NCBI GenBank assembly: GCA_028283825.1
Contig: JAPWJW010000001.1
Span: 372,001 to 436,000 of the forward strand
From: Azospirillaceae bacterium
GTDB taxonomy: Bacteria; Pseudomonadota; Alphaproteobacteria; Azospirillales; Azospirillaceae
DNA length: 64,000 nucleotides
Reading direction: 5' to 3'
Of the stretch, positions 8,056 through 18,850 are shown in pieces; the stretch's first letter is position 1; each line of letters starts with the position of its first letter. Under the pieces are notes generated by a model. The model did not search any database. It was not told the origin of the DNA and was given only the letters and a program-made list of their open reading frames with translations. Made by a program: the position numbers and the translations under genes.

Positions 8056-10722
8056 ATGGCCTTTTTCGTCTTCGTCGTCCTTGTCGTGGCCTTATGGGCC
8101 TTGCTGCGCAGCGAAGGCGCCGAGCGCCGTGTGCTCAAGCTGACCCTGGCGTTGAACGACATGCAGCGGCGCCTGGCGGCGCTGGAGGCCGGCGAAAAGT
8201 CCGTACAGGCCATGGCACCGCCCCCGGTGGAAGCCCCGGCACCGCCGCAGGCGGCATCCCCGGCGGTCCCACAGCCAGCCGCCCCACCGGCCGCCCCCCT
8301 GCCCGCCTGGGCGCAGCGGCCGACGGTTGCCCCCACCCCCAAACCCGCCAAGCCATCAGACCGCCCCTCGCTGGAACAGGCGCTGGGCACCCGCTGGCTG
8401 GTGTGGCTGGGCGCCCTGGCGGTGGCACTGGCCGGCGTCTTCCTGGCCAAGTACGCGGTGGACCAGGGCCTGCTGGGCCCGGCGGTGCGCCTGACGCTGG
8501 GGGTGCTGTTCGGCGCGGCCCTGGTGGTGGCCGGCGATATCCTGCGCCACAAGGCGGGACGGGAGTCGAACAAGACGCCCCTCAGTGCCGCCTCCATCCC
8601 GGCCGCCCTGACGGCAGCGGGCCTGGCCATCGCCTTCGCCTGCGTCTATGCCGCCCACGCCTTGCATGGCCTGATCGGTGCTGCCACCGCCTTCGTCGGC
8701 CTGGCGGCGCTGGCCGGGGCGGCCTTCCTGCTGGCCCTGCGCCATGGCATCAGCGACGGGCGGCCCGCGGGCGCCTTCATCGCCCTGCTGGGCTTGTGCG
8801 GCGGCTTGGGCGTGCCGGCCCTGGTGTCCAGCGACCAGCCCTCGGCCTGGGTGCTGTTCGGTTATCTGGCGGTGCTGAACACCGCGGCGCTGACCGTGGG
8901 CTGGCGCCTGCCGGCCCGCTGGCTGGGCCTGCCCGTCCTGGCGGGTGCCGCGCTGTGGGTGATCACGGCGTTGGGGAATGCCGCGCCGGACCTGCCCATC
9001 GCCCTGTTCCTGGTGGCCCTGTCCGCCGTTGGCCTTGGCATCGGCCTGGCGCCCCGGCACGACGGCCGCCCGGTTTCCCTGGCCGATGGCTTGGCCGCCT
9101 GGGGCCTGGGCGCGGTGCCGGCCGGCCTGGCCTGGGTCCTGCTGGCGGCCACGGATTTCAGCGGTACCGGCCTGGCAGCGCTGGCCGTCCTGACGGTGCT
9201 GGCGCTAATCACCGCGCGGCGCGTCCAGGGACTGGAAACCCTGGCCCCCGCCGCCGGCCTGATCGCCATGCTGGCCTTGATCCAGGGTTACACCGTTTCG
9301 GCGGCCGACCTTTCCTATGCCGGACGCCTGGCCGTGGCCGGCGGTTTCGGCCTGATGCTGGCCGCGGCCGGGCTGCATAGCCTGGACCGGGCGGACCGTG
9401 TGCGCCAGCCGGCGCTGTGGGCCTGGACGGCGGCCCTGCCCCTGGCGGCGCTGGCCTGGGCCGGCTGGGCCTTCGACCACCAGTCCGTCCTGCCCGACAT
9501 CGGCTGGGCCCTGCTGGCGGCGGTCCTGGCGGGTGGCGCGGCCGTGACGGCCATCTGGGCCTCGCGTGAAAACCGGCGCATTCCCGGCCCCTTCGTCGCG
9601 GCCGGGCTGCTGTTGGCGGCGTTGGCGCTGGCGGCCCTGCTGCGCACCGCCTGGCTGACGGCGGCCTTGTCCCTGCTGGTGCCGGCCCTGGCGCTGCTGG
9701 AGAATCGCGTGGCCGCCGCGGGGAACCCGCTGGCCACGGCATTGCGGCGCGGCGCGCTGGCGGTGGCGCTGGTCGCCCTGGTGCGCCTGACCCTGAACCC
9801 CTGGCTGCTGGACTATCCACTGAACGGCACCTCGCCCGTCAACTGGCTGCTGTGGGGCTATGGCGTCCCGGCGCTGGCCACGACCGCCGGCGCCTGGCTG
9901 CTGCAGCGCCGGAATGCGGGCGTGCCGGTCATGGACCGCCCGGTGTGGGGCCTGCAGGCCACGGCCCTGGTGCTGGCCCTGCTGTTCGCCTGCCTGGAAA
10001 TCCAGGTGATGCAGACCGGCACCCTGGACCAAGACCCGTTCGGCCTGCTGCCCACCAGCCTGCGTACCGTGCTGTTCCTGGTGGCGGCCCTGGCGCTGGC
10101 CGGCCGGCCCGGGACGGCCCCAGGCCTGGTGGCGCGCGTCGGCGCCCGCGTGCTGGTGCGCATCGCGGCGGCACAGGTGGTTTTCCTGCAACTGGGTGTG
10201 CTGAACCCGCTGTGGTCGGACCAGACGGTGGGGCCGTGGCCGGTCCTGAACCTGCTGCTGCTGGTCTACGGCCTGCCGGCCCTGCTGTTCGCCGCTGTCG
10301 CCTGGCGGCAGGAACAGGGGCTGGCGCGCCGCGCCCTGGGCATCCTGGTCCTGGTGCTGGCCTTCGTGCTGCTGTCGCTGGAGGTACGCCAGGCCTTCCA
10401 TGGCAACCATCTGTCCGTCTGGAAGACGGGGGGGTATGGCGACACCGAATGGTACAGCTATTCCGCCGCGTGGCTGGCCTATGCCCTGGCCCTGCTGGCG
10501 CTGGGCATCCGCACCCGGCGGGCCGACCTGCGCTACGCCTCGCTGGCGGTGCTGCTGGTCACGGTGCTGAAGGTGTTCCTGTCCGACATGGCGGACCTGA
10601 CGGGCCTCCTGCGCATCCTGTCCTTCCTGGGGCTGGGCCTGTGCCTGATGGGCATCGGCTACGTCTACCAACGGGTGGTGTTCGGGACGGCGCGCAATGC
10701 CGAATCCGGGGAGGCGGCGTGA
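8056..10722 (+). CDS. DUF2339-family polytopic membrane protein
   Basis: 888 residues. A first membrane helix ([17 protein letters not shown]) is followed by a short coiled stretch ([19 protein letters not shown]) and a Pro/Ala-rich linker (about 55-105). From [23 protein letters not shown] onward there are some two dozen hydrophobic helices to the end, including the conserved [14 protein letters not shown] and the C-terminal [20 protein letters not shown]. This is the architecture of DUF2339 proteins, whose function is not established. The stop codon overlaps the aat start by one base (TGATG), indicating translational coupling, though no functional link is known. Confidence 0.85.
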   Translation: MAFFVFVVLVVALWALLRSEGAERRVLKLTLALNDMQRRLAALEAGEKSVQAMAPPPVEAPAPPQAASPAVPQPAAPPAAPLPAWAQRPTVAPTPKPAKPSDRPSLEQALGTRWLVWLGALAVALAGVFLAKYAVDQGLLGPAVRLTLGVLFGAALVVAGDILRHKAGRESNKTPLSAASIPAALTAAGLAIAFACVYAAHALHGLIGAATAFVGLAALAGAAFLLALRHGISDGRPAGAFIALLGLCGGLGVPALVSSDQPSAWVLFGYLAVLNTAALTVGWRLPARWLGLPVLAGAALWVITALGNAAPDLPIALFLVALSAVGLGIGLAPRHDGRPVSLADGLAAWGLGAVPAGLAWVLLAATDFSGTGLAALAVLTVLALITARRVQGLETLAPAAGLIAMLALIQGYTVSAADLSYAGRLAVAGGFGLMLAAAGLHSLDRADRVRQPALWAWTAALPLAALAWAGWAFDHQSVLPDIGWALLAAVLAGGAAVTAIWASRENRRIPGPFVAAGLLLAALALAALLRTAWLTAALSLLVPALALLENRVAAAGNPLATALRRGALAVALVALVRLTLNPWLLDYPLNGTSPVNWLLWGYGVPALATTAGAWLLQRRNAGVPVMDRPVWGLQATALVLALLFACLEIQVMQTGTLDQDPFGLLPTSLRTVLFLVAALALAGRPGTAPGLVARVGARVLVRIAAAQVVFLQLGVLNPLWSDQTVGPWPVLNLLLLVYGLPALLFAAVAWRQEQGLARRALGILVLVLAFVLLSLEVRQAFHGNHLSVWKTGGYGDTEWYSYSAAWLAYALALLALGIRTRRADLRYASLAVLLVTVLKVFLSDMADLTGLLRILSFLGLGLCLMGIGYVYQRVVFGTARNAESGEAA

Positions 10723-11402
10723 TGCGCCTGACGGCGGAACTGCTGCTGCGCGCCTACGCCATGGGCGTCTTCCCCATGGCGGAGGCGGCGGACGATGACG
10801 AGATCTTCTGGTTCGACCCGCCGGAGCGGGGCATCCTGCCGCTGGACGGGTTTCACGCGCCGCGCCGCCTGCTGCGCACCGTGCGCCAGGGACGATTCGC
10901 CGTCAGCGCCGATACCGACTTCCCAGCCGTGATGCGGGCCTGTGCTGAATCGACCACCGGCCGGCCCGACACCTGGATCAACGACCAGATCCTGGAGGCC
11001 TACGCCGATCTGCACCGCATGGGCCACGCCCATTCGGTGGAATGCCGGCTGGACGGGCGCCTGGTGGGCGGCCTGTACGGCGTATCCATCGGCGGGGCGT
11101 TCTTCGGGGAAAGCATGTTCTCGCGTGAGACCGACGCCAGCAAGGTAGCCCTGGTCCATCTGGTGGCCCGCCTGCGGGCCGGCGGCTACCGCCTGCTGGA
11201 CACACAGTTCGTCACCAGCCACCTGTCGCAGTTCGGCACGGTGGAGATCCCCCGCGCCCGCTATCACGCCCTATTGGCCGGCGCGCTGGCGGGACCGGCG
11301 CGGTTTCACTGCGCGGTGCCGGACGCCGGCTTGCCCGAAGCGGGCTTGGACGACGGCGCCTTGGTGGCCGGGTTCCTGCAATCCACCACCCAGACATCGT
11401 AG
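10722..11402 (+). CDS. aat: Leucyl/phenylalanyl-tRNA--protein transferase
   Basis: 226 residues. It transfers Leu or Phe from charged tRNA to N-terminal Arg/Lys of proteins, making them substrates for ClpAP (N-end rule). The start overlaps the upstream stop as TGATG. Hallmarks: [14 protein letters not shown] at the N-terminus, [73 protein letters not shown]. The same upstream frame is open for another 870 nt inside the DUF2339 gene, but that stretch is a shadow. The last 97 nt overlap the end of the convergent DUF2155 gene. Confidence 0.95.
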   Translation: MRLTAELLLRAYAMGVFPMAEAADDDEIFWFDPPERGILPLDGFHAPRRLLRTVRQGRFAVSADTDFPAVMRACAESTTGRPDTWINDQILEAYADLHRMGHAHSVECRLDGRLVGGLYGVSIGGAFFGESMFSRETDASKVALVHLVARLRAGGYRLLDTQFVTSHLSQFGTVEIPRARYHALLAGALAGPARFHCAVPDAGLPEAGLDDGALVAGFLQSTTQTS

Positions 11403-11986
11403 ACCGGGTCCTCCATGGCCGACAGGGCCGGGCTGGACGCGAACATCCAGCCGGTGAAGACACGGGCCGCCGGATCGTCGGGCTTGGCCTCGGTGATCTC
11501 CAGGAAGGCGGCCGATTCCGGCTCTTCGATCGGCGTGGTCTTGCGGCAGGCGCGGGCCGCCACCGTCAGCTGGCCGAAGCGGCCGCTCTGGCCCACCGGC
11601 ACCTCCACCGTGGAGACGCGGCCGGTCACCTTGTCCAGCCCGCCCAGCACGGCGATCTTCATGTCTTCGAACGTGCGCGGTGCCCTGGCCTCGGGCGGCA
11701 GCGGCGGCAGGGGCGTCACCGGGGATGCCTCACCGGCCGCCGGGGCCGGAGCGGCACCCGTGGCATCCCCCGACTGCTGACCCGCCGCACCGGGACCGGC
11801 GACCGGCTGGCTGGTGGGCGGCTGTTCGTCGGGCACGCCGTCGGCCGGCTTGGCGGACGATGCCGCCGGCGGTGCCGGGGGCGTGCCGGGAATGGTGGGG
11901 GCGCCCTGGGGCGCCGTCTGGGCCTGGGCGGCACCGGCCAGGGCCAGCGCCATCAGCACGCCCAGTGCCTGGACGCGGATGGTCAT
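11306..11986 (-). CDS. DUF2155 domain-containing exported protein
   Basis: 226 residues. Signal peptide [23 protein letters not shown], then a Pro/Ala-rich unstructured region (about 25-105), then the DUF2155 domain (about 110-205): [80 protein letters not shown]2155 proteins are largely confined to alphaproteobacteria, frequently beside mlaD and the complex I accessory gene, as here. The two Cys in the domain could form a disulfide. The start overlaps the mlaD stop by 4 nt (ATGA). Function unknown; a periplasmic or envelope role is inferred from the signal peptide and from MlaD. Confidence 0.85.
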   Translation of the reverse strand: MTIRVQALGVLMALALAGAAQAQTAPQGAPTIPGTPPAPPAASSAKPADGVPDEQPPTSQPVAGPGAAGQQSGDATGAAPAPAAGEASPVTPLPPLPPEARAPRTFEDMKIAVLGGLDKVTGRVSTVEVPVGQSGRFGQLTVAARACRKTTPIEEPESAAFLEITEAKPDDPAARVFTGWMFASSPALSAMEDPVYDVWVVDCRNPATKAPSSKPASGKPASGTAQ

Positions 11987-12552
11987 TTGCCGCCCTGCAG
12001 CAGGCCCTTGGACGGGTCGGACTTGGGCTGTTCCGGCGTGGCGGACGGGGGATTGGCGGGCTGCTGGGCCGCGGGCTGGCCGCCTTGCTGGGCATCGCCA
12101 CCCTTGTTGCCGCCCGCGGCGCTGAAGATGAAGCGGCCCAGCAGATCTTCCAGGTTCACCGCCGACTGGGTGTATTGGATGCTCTCACCGGCCTTCAGCA
12201 TTTCCTCATCACCACCGGGCTGCACATTCAGATAGCGGCCACCCAGCAGGCTTTCCGAGGCGATGCCGGCGCTGCTGTCGGTGGGCAGCTTCACCTGGCT
12301 GTCGATCTGCATCTCGATCACCGCCTGATAGGTCTTGGGATCGAGATAGGCCTTGGTGACGGAACCCACCTTCACACCGCTGATGCGCACGTCGTTGCCG
12401 GCCGTCAGGCCGCCGGTGCTGGCGAAACGGGCCTGCAGGGGATAGCCGGTCACGGCGCGAACATTGCCGGTGGTGTAGGCGAAGTAGAGGAAGAACCCCG
12501 CCACCACCAGGACGACGGCCCCCAGCACGGTCTCGATCACATTGCTGCGCAT
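11983..12552 (-). CDS. mlaD: MlaD-like MCE-domain phospholipid transport protein
   Basis: 189 residues. One N-terminal membrane helix (TVLGAVVLVVAGFFLYFAY), then a single MCE domain (about 40-120) with YPLQARFASTGGLTAGNDVRISGVKVGSV and ESLLGGRYLNVQPGGDEEML; the C-terminal 45 residues are Gln/Pro-rich. MlaD forms the hexameric periplasmic ring of the Mla system that returns mislocalised phospholipids from the outer membrane to the inner membrane. mlaE/mlaF are not in the window, so the other subunits must be encoded elsewhere. It overlaps the DUF2155 gene by 4 nt. Confidence 0.9.
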   Translation of the reverse strand: MRSNVIETVLGAVVLVVAGFFLYFAYTTGNVRAVTGYPLQARFASTGGLTAGNDVRISGVKVGSVTKAYLDPKTYQAVIEMQIDSQVKLPTDSSAGIASESLLGGRYLNVQPGGDEEMLKAGESIQYTQSAVNLEDLLGRFIFSAAGGNKGGDAQQGGQPAAQQPANPPSATPEQPKSDPSKGLLQGGK

Positions 12553-12795
12553 TCGCTTCCTCTGAACCCCTGAACCGGTGTCCCCGGATTGGCGACAAGC
12601 CCCGGAAGTGACACCCTATGAACGGCACAAGGCCCCGGTGGGGCCTTGGCCGACGTCTGTCGGTGGGGAAATCCGGCGCCAAGGGCGCCAGCCCCTTGCC
12701 CTGTTACGATAGCGGGCCGCAATTGTCGTCGGTGAGGCCCGGATCACCCGCCTTGGGATCACCGGGCGACGGCGACAGAACGACCCATCCCGGCC

Positions 12796-13185
12796 TTAGG
12801 CCGGCGTCCAGGGCTCGTAATCGCCGGTGGCGGCGGCGCGGTGGCCGCCTTCGTAGGTGTGACCCGGCGGGCGGTAGGCTTCCACGGTGCCGGTGTGGTT
12901 GGCCTCATGCGGCTTCACCCACGGCTTGTGGTAGGCGCTGTTGTCCGGCAGGGGCTGGTCCATGGAATAGTGCAGCCAGCCGTGCCATTCCGCCGGGACG
13001 GCCGAGGCCTCGGGCTCACCGGCGAACAACACCCAGCGACGCACCTTCATGCCGGGCCGCGCCTTCTTTTCCCGGAAATAGCGGTTGCCGAGGCGGTCGG
13101 TACCCACCTGTTCGCCCCGGCGCCACAGCAGCAGACGGATCTGCACTTGCGACAGCAGGGTCATGATGGAGATGCGTTGGGTCAT
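12796..13185 (-). CDS. NDUFA12 (B17.2)-like NADH:ubiquinone oxidoreductase accessory subunit
   Basis: About 129 residues from the start MTQRISIMTLLSQVQIRLLL; a start seven codons later (MTLLSQ) is possible, and an upstream ATG would add 38 residues coded in the intergenic region. Family signature: RRGEQVGTDRLGNRYFREK, then the Trp-rich core WVLFAGEPEASAVPAEWHGWLHY and HKPWVKPHEANHTGT with Pro/Gly-rich end. Homologues are supernumerary complex I subunits shared by alphaproteobacteria and mitochondria, which supports the taxonomic reading. It sits upstream of mlaD and DUF2155 on the same strand, a common alphaproteobacterial neighbourhood. A 243-nt gap with a short GC hairpin (CAAGGCCCC/GGGGCCTTG near 12628-12649) separates it from mlaD. 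Confidence 0.9.
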   Translation of the reverse strand: MTQRISIMTLLSQVQIRLLLWRRGEQVGTDRLGNRYFREKKARPGMKVRRWVLFAGEPEASAVPAEWHGWLHYSMDQPLPDNSAYHKPWVKPHEANHTGTVEAYRPPGHTYEGGHRAAATGDYEPWTPA

Positions 13186-13331
13186 GAGCCGAAACCAGGA
13201 AAGTGTGAATGGGGCCAAGCGCCTGCCCAGATGGGCATGCCGCCGGCCCCCCGAAAACGGACCGGCGGGACTATGGCAGTTTAAGAAACCCGCGTCCATA
13301 CGCAGAGGCAGCGCACCAGCCGGGCATCAGC

Positions 13332-14459
13332 CTACTTCCCTTTGGCCGCCTGCCGCGCCCGCCAGCGGCGCCAGGCGGCAACCGGGCCGTGGTCGGCGCG
13401 GATTTCCCATACCAGCAGCAGGATCCCGGCACAGACCAGCGGCAGTACATAATAAAGGAAGCGATAGGCCAGCAGGGCGCCGATGGCCCCGCCGGCGGGG
13501 CCATGGTCGCGCAGGCCCAGCAGCAGGATGGTCTCGAACACCCCCAGGCCGCCCGGCACATGGCTGACGATGGCGATGGCCAGGCCGGCGCAGAACAGGG
13601 CGGTGAATTCCATGAAGCCGACCCCCGCCTCAGGCGGCAGCAGGGTCCACAGGGCGGCGGCCGACAGCATGATCTCCATCGAAGCGATGACGATCTGCGA
13701 CAGCACCACGCCGGAGGACGGCAACGCCACAGACCAGCGCCACAGCCGCACCGGCTTGTGTGTCACCGCCGCCGCCACGGTCATGACGGCCAGCCCCGCC
13801 AGCACCAGGCAGGCGATGCCCTGCAGCAGCCAGGCCGGAACGTTCAGCAGGCCCGCCCCCACCTCCGGCCCGATGGCCACGCCCAGCGATCCCGTGAAGG
13901 TGATGCCCAGGGTGAAGGTGGTGGTGGAAAAGACGACGATCTTGGCGATGTCGGCCGCCGACAGGCCCGCCACCGAATAGACGCGATAACGCACCGACCC
14001 GCCGCTGATGACGGCGAAGCCCACATTGTTGGAAATGGCGTAGCCGGCGAAGCTGCCCAGACCCACGGTGCGGTAGGGCAGCTTGATGCCCAGGTACTTC
14101 AGCGCCGACACGTCATAAAGCGTCATCACCAGATAGGCCGCCGCCACCAGGCCCGCGGCCCGGGCCACCGACGCCCAAGGCAGCAGCCGGACATAGGCCC
14201 AGACCTCCGCCGGGCGGAAATCCCGCGCCACGTGGCGGATGGCCAATACCACCAGCGCCAACAGCACCAGGGCCGTCACCAGGGTGGTAACACGCTTGAT
14301 CCATCGGGATTTTGCGGTTGGGGAAGCGCCAGGCACGCCATCGTTCCCATCGCCCTTCAAGGCATCCTTGCCCGTCGTCGAACGGGGCGCCGCCGGATCG
14401 ATCACCACCGAATGATGATAAGGGGGGTGGCGCTGGTCGGGGCTGCGCTCAGGGGACAT
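13332..14459 (-). CDS. UPF0104/lysylphosphatidylglycerol synthase-like integral membrane protein
   Basis: 375 residues from the ATG at 14459; the frame stays open to 14636 with a Pro-rich extension, so the start is uncertain. About eight membrane helices (for example VTTLVTALVLLALVVLAI and ARAAGLVAAAYLVMTLYDV). It matches the N-terminal flippase-like half of MprF: YRTVGLGSFAGYAISNNVGF, GGSVRYRVYSVAGLS, IVSHVPGGLGVFETILLLGL, LLAYRFLYYVLPL. The C-terminal aminoacyl-transferase domain of MprF is absent, so it probably does not itself lysinylate lipid; a transport role is inferred. Single gene, divergent from nrdJ. Confidence 0.85.
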   Translation of the reverse strand: MSPERSPDQRHPPYHHSVVIDPAAPRSTTGKDALKGDGNDGVPGASPTAKSRWIKRVTTLVTALVLLALVVLAIRHVARDFRPAEVWAYVRLLPWASVARAAGLVAAAYLVMTLYDVSALKYLGIKLPYRTVGLGSFAGYAISNNVGFAVISGGSVRYRVYSVAGLSAADIAKIVVFSTTTFTLGITFTGSLGVAIGPEVGAGLLNVPAWLLQGIACLVLAGLAVMTVAAAVTHKPVRLWRWSVALPSSGVVLSQIVIASMEIMLSAAALWTLLPPEAGVGFMEFTALFCAGLAIAIVSHVPGGLGVFETILLLGLRDHGPAGGAIGALLAYRFLYYVLPLVCAGILLLVWEIRADHGPVAAWRRWRARQAAKGK

Positions 14460-14935
14460 GCGGGACAGGTATTCTCGAAAAGACAGGGTTTCAGGCGCCG
14501 ACACCGGTGCCAAGGCGGGCACCCTGCCATCTTCCACCGGGGTTGGAAACCCAAAAGCGCCCGTTCGGGCCGGTGGCATGGGGGGTGGGGGGCCAGGTGA
14601 AACGGCGCCCCCATTATTCACCGTGCGAATAGGCATGTGACAGGGACGTTACACCGGGAATCGCCCGCTATCCCAACTGTCAACCACAACCCATGGGGAC
14701 CTGCCCATTTGGCACCACAAAATGTCGTTGATGGACGAAACCTGGTGGCATAGGCTTTCTCCACACACAGCATCTGGGGTGCTGTCGCAGCGTAGATACC
14801 AGGGACCGAACCCAAGTCTGGGAGCGGTTTTGCCTGTTTTCCGCCTGCTTTCGGGGGCGGCGACGGCCCTGGAATCGGCACGCACGGCGACACCATCCAC
14901 ACCATACCACTGAGCCATTGAGGGGTCGGGGCACC
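14460..14935. other. Intergenic region between the UPF0104 gene and nrdJ
   Basis: About 475 nt if the shorter UPF0104 start is right, otherwise 299 nt. It must hold both divergent promoters. I looked for a cobalamin riboswitch, expected for some B12-dependent enzymes, and found no B12-box; I also saw no convincing paired NrdR boxes. A stem CAGCATCTGGGGTGCTG lies at 14769-14785. The nrdJ ribosome site is GAGGGGTCGGGG before the ATG at 14936. Confidence 0.5.
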
Positions 14936-17900
14936 ATGCGCATCGAGAGACGATTCACGGTCGAGGGGCAGGACGCTTACGAAGGCATCGCCTTCCGAAC
15001 GGCCACGAGCGAGATTCGCAACCCCGATGGCTCCATCGTCTTCCAGGCCAAGGATATCCAGGTCCCCGCGGACTGGAGCCAGGTGGCCTGTGACATCATC
15101 GCCCAGAAGTATTTCCGCCGCGCCGGCGTGCCCGCCCGCCTGAAGAAGGTGGAAGAGAACGACGTCCCGTCCTTCCTGTGGCGCCATGTGGCCGATAGCG
15201 ACGCGCTGGCCGACCTGCCGGAAAAGGAACGCGTGGGTGGCGAGCGGTCCGCGACCCAGGTGTTCGACCGCCTGGCCGGCACCTGGTCCTACTGGGGCTG
15301 GAAGGGCGGGTATTTCGACAGCGAGTCCGACGCCAGCGCCTATTATGACGAGATGCGCCACATGCTGGCCCGCCAGATGGCGGCGCCCAACAGCCCGCAA
15401 TGGTTCAACACCGGCCTGCACTGGGCCTATGGCATCGACGGTCCCGCCCAGGGCCACCACTATGTCGACTTCAAGACCGGCCAGCTGGTGAAGAGCCAGA
15501 GCGCCTATGAGCATCCGCAGCCGCACGCCTGCTTCATCCAGTCCGTCGCCGACGATCTGGTGAACGAGGGCGGCATCATGGATCTGTGGGTGCGCGAGGC
15601 GCGCCTGTTCAAGTACGGCTCCGGCACCGGTTCCAACTTCTCCCGCCTGCGCGGCGAGGGGGAGAAGCTGGCGGGCGGCGGCAAGTCCTCCGGCCTGATG
15701 AGTTTCCTGAAGATCGGTGACCGCGCCGCGGGCGCCATCAAGTCCGGCGGCACCACGCGGCGCGCCGCCAAGATGGTGACGGTGGACCTGGACCATCCGG
15801 ACATCGAGGCCTACATCGACTGGAAGGTGACGGAGGAGCAGAAGGTCTGCGCCCTGGTCGCCGGTTCCAAGCTGGCCAACAAGCACCTGAACGCCATCAT
15901 GGCGGCCGCGACGGAGGGCATGGGGGCGGACGCCGACCGCCTGGATCCTTCCCGGAACAAGGCGCTGAAGCGGGCCATCATCGACGCCCGCAAGTCCATG
16001 ATCCCGGAAAACTACATCCAGCGGGTCATCCAGTTCGCTGGCCAGGGCTACACGGAGATGCAGTTCCAGACCTATGACACGGACTGGGATTCCAGCGCCT
16101 ACCTGACCGTCTCCGGCCAGAACTCCAACAACTCCGTCCGCGTGCCCGACAGCTTCATCCGCGCGGTGAAGGACGATGCCGACTGGAACCTGATCCGCCG
16201 CACCGACAAGAAGGTCGCCAAGACCATTAAGGCGCGCGACCTGTGGGACAAGATCGGCCACGCCGCCTGGCAGTCGGCCGACCCGGGTGTGCAGTACGAC
16301 ACCACCATCTAACGACTGGCACACCTGCCCCGAGTCCGGCCGCATCAACGCGTCCAACCCCTGCTCGGAATACATGTTCCTGGACGACACCGCCTGCAAC
16401 CTGGCGTCCATGAACCTGATGGAATTCCGCCGGGCCGATGGCTCGTTCGACACCGAATCCTTCCGCCACGCCTGCCGCCTGTGGACGGTGGCGCTGGAAG
16501 TGTCGGTGCTGATGGCGCAGTTCCCGTCCAAGGAAATCGCCCAGCTGTCGTATGAGTACCGCACCCTGGGCCTGGGCTTCGCCAACCTGGGCGGCCTGCT
16601 GATGGCCGCCGGCATCCCCTATGACAGCGCCGAGGGCCGGGCCATCTGCGGCGCCATCAGCGCCATCATGACCGGTGTGGCCTATGCCACCTCCGCCGAG
16701 ATGGCGGGCGAGCATGGCGCCTTCCCCGGCTACGCCCCCAACGCCCAGGCCATGCTGCGCGTCATCCGCAACCACCGCCGCGCCGCCTATGGCGCTGGCG
16801 AGGGGTATGAGGAGCTGTCGGTGGCGCCCGTGCCGCTGGACGCCGAGGATTGCCCCGACCAGCGCCTGATCGCCGCCGCCCGCCGCGCCTGGGATGAGGC
16901 GCTGGAGCTGGGCCAGAAGCACGGCTACCGTAACGCCCAGGCCACCGTGGTCGCCCCCACCGGCACCATCGGCCTGGTGATGGATTGCGACACCACCGGC
17001 ATCGAGCCCGACTTCGCCCTGGTGAAGTTCAAGAAGCTGGCCGGCGGCGGCTATTTCAAGATCATCAACCGCGTGGTGCCGGAGGCCCTGTCCCGCCTGG
17101 GTTACGCCCCCACCGACGTGGCGCGCATCGAGCGTTACGCCGTGGGTCATGGCAGCCTGAAGGGCGCGCCGGGCGTGAACCATGAGACGCTGGCCGCCAA
17201 AGGCTTCGGCGCCGAACAGCTGGAAAAGCTGGAATCGGGCCTGGCCAATGCCTTCGACATCAAGTTCGCCTTCAACAAATGGTCGCTGGGCGTCGATTTC
17301 TGCACCGGGCCCTTGGGCGTGCCGGCGCACAAGCTGGAGGAATACGGTTTCGACCTGCTGGCCCATCTGGGCTTCAGCAAGGGCGAGATCGAGGCCGCCA
17401 ACGTTTACTGCTGCGGCGCCATGACCCTGGAAGGCGCGCCGGGCCTGAAGGCCGAGCACCTGCCGGTGTTCGATTGCGCCAGCCCGTGCGGCAAGATCGG
17501 CACCCGCTATCTGTCGGCGGAAAGCCACATCCGCATGATGGCGGCCTCCCAGCCCTTCATCTCCGGCGCCATCTCCAAGACCATCAACATGCCCAACCAC
17601 GCCACGGTGGAGGCGTGCAAGGACGCCTACATGCTGTCGTGGAGCCTGGGCCTGAAGGCCAACGCGCTCTATCGCGACGGCAGCAAGCTGTCCCAGCCGC
17701 TGAACGCCCAGGTGCTGGAGGATGACGAGGAAGACGTCGCCGAGACCACCCTGGACAAGGTGCTGGAGGCCCCGATGGCCACCCGCGTCGAGGTGGTGAC
17801 GGAGCGCATCGTGGAAAAGGTGGTGGAGAAGGTGGTGCGCGCCCAGCGCGACCGCCTGCCCCACCGCCGCAAGGGCTACACCCAGAAGGCCATGGTCGGC

Positions 17901-18692
17901 GGCCACAAGGTCTACCTGCGCACCGGTGAGTACGAGGACGGCAAGATCGGCGAGATCTTCATCGACATGCATAAGGAAGGGGCCGCCTTCCGCTCGCTGA
18001 TGAACAACTTCGCCATCGCCGTGTCACTGGGCCTGCAGTACGGCGTGCCGCTGGAGGAGTATGTGGAGGCTTTCACCTTCACCCGCTTCGAGCCCGCCGG
18101 CATGGTGCAGGGCAACGATGCCATCAAGATGGCGACGTCCATCCTGGACTATGTGTTCCGTGAGCTGGCCATCAGCTATCTGTCCCGCACCGACCTGGCC
18201 CACGCCACGCCGGAGGACATCCTGCCCGACACCATGGGCGGCGGCGTGGCGCAGAGTGACCTGCCCCCGCACGCGGCCGAAGTGGCGGAAGAGACGCTGA
18301 ACGCCGTGGCGCGCATCACCTCCACCGGTTATGTCCGCAACAACCTGCCCAACCTGCGGGTCCTGCCCGGCGGCCAGGCCGGCCGCGCCGTCGCCGGCTT
18401 CCAGACCGCCACCGCGACGGCCACCACCACCGTGGAAACCCACGCGGCCACCGGCACCCACGGTGCGGCCCAGGCCTTCTCCGCCCTGACCCGGGCGGAA
18501 AAGGTGGTGACCAGCACCAGCTACGGCGGCGCCATCTCCGGCGGCGGCGACGCCCGCTGGGAACGCGCCAAGGAAGCCCGCGCCAAGGGCTACGAGGGCG
18601 ACCCCTGCCCCGAGTGCCAGAACATGACCATGGTGCGCAACGGCACCTGCCTGAAGTGCGACACCTGCGGCAGCACGACGGGATGCAGCTGA
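14936..18692 (+). pseudogene. nrdJ: Vitamin B12-dependent (class II) ribonucleotide reductase, split by a single-base insertion as assembled
   Basis: Adenosylcobalamin-dependent reductase making dNTPs from NTPs. The first frame (MRIERRFTVEGQDAYEGIAF...) ends in VQYDTTI then TAA at 16310-16312. Homology continues unbroken one base later as [20 protein letters not shown], with [20 protein letters not shown]. Removing one T from ATCTAACGACTGG near 16309-16310 restores one frame of about 1,250 residues, the normal NrdJ length. Other signatures: [56 protein letters not shown], and a C-terminal zinc ribbon [21 protein letters not shown]. The two halves are otherwise intact and the gene is normally essential when no other aerobic reductase exists, so an assembly error is likely. 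Ends at a terminator. Confidence 0.9.
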
Positions 18693-18768
18693 ACTGCGGG
18701 GAGGGAAATGTGAAATGCCGCATAAAATGACTCAGGATACCCATAACCTGACTCAGGCCTAAGATGAA

Positions 18769-18803
18769 AAGCCCGTCGCAGACGATCTGCGGCGGGCTTA
18801 ATT
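18769..18803 (+). terminator. Hairpin terminator downstream of nrdJ
   Basis: AAGCCCGTCGCAGA (18769-18782) pairs with TCTGCGGCGGGCTT (18786-18799) with one T-G wobble, loop CGA, then AATTT. A near-identical hairpin lies at 20458-20494 on the other side of the IS256 element. Confidence 0.8.
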
Positions 18804-18850
18804 TCTTTCATAAGTATCTGATTTTAAATATGTCTTTGCCATTCTCTGAT

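Noticed and set aside
9205-10671. 488-codon minus-strand open frame opposite the DUF2339 gene
   Set aside because: Gln/Arg/Gly-rich composition typical of antisense frames in GC-rich DNA; no recognisable motif.
9852-10721. Long open frame running into aat from inside the DUF2339 gene
   Set aside because: Its residues are Arg/Gly/Pro-rich and lie fully within a conserved membrane protein in another frame; the aat homology starts at 10722.
14637-14935. Possible cobalamin riboswitch upstream of the B12-dependent reductase gene
   Set aside because: No B12-box-like sequence or matching long-range stems; only a short local hairpin is present.
16290-16320. Programmed +1 frameshift in nrdJ
   Set aside because: The P-site tRNA would pair poorly after slipping, no stimulatory element is visible, and five other genes in the window have similar single-base breaks, which favours sequence error.
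16227-17972. 581-codon minus-strand open frame opposite nrdJ
   Set aside because: His/Gly/Val-rich shadow of a conserved coding region, no ribosome site or domain.
18720-18760. Direct repeats TGACTCAGG downstream of nrdJ as a mobile-element end or attachment site
   Set aside because: Only two short copies 22 nt apart, with no matching copy elsewhere in the patch.
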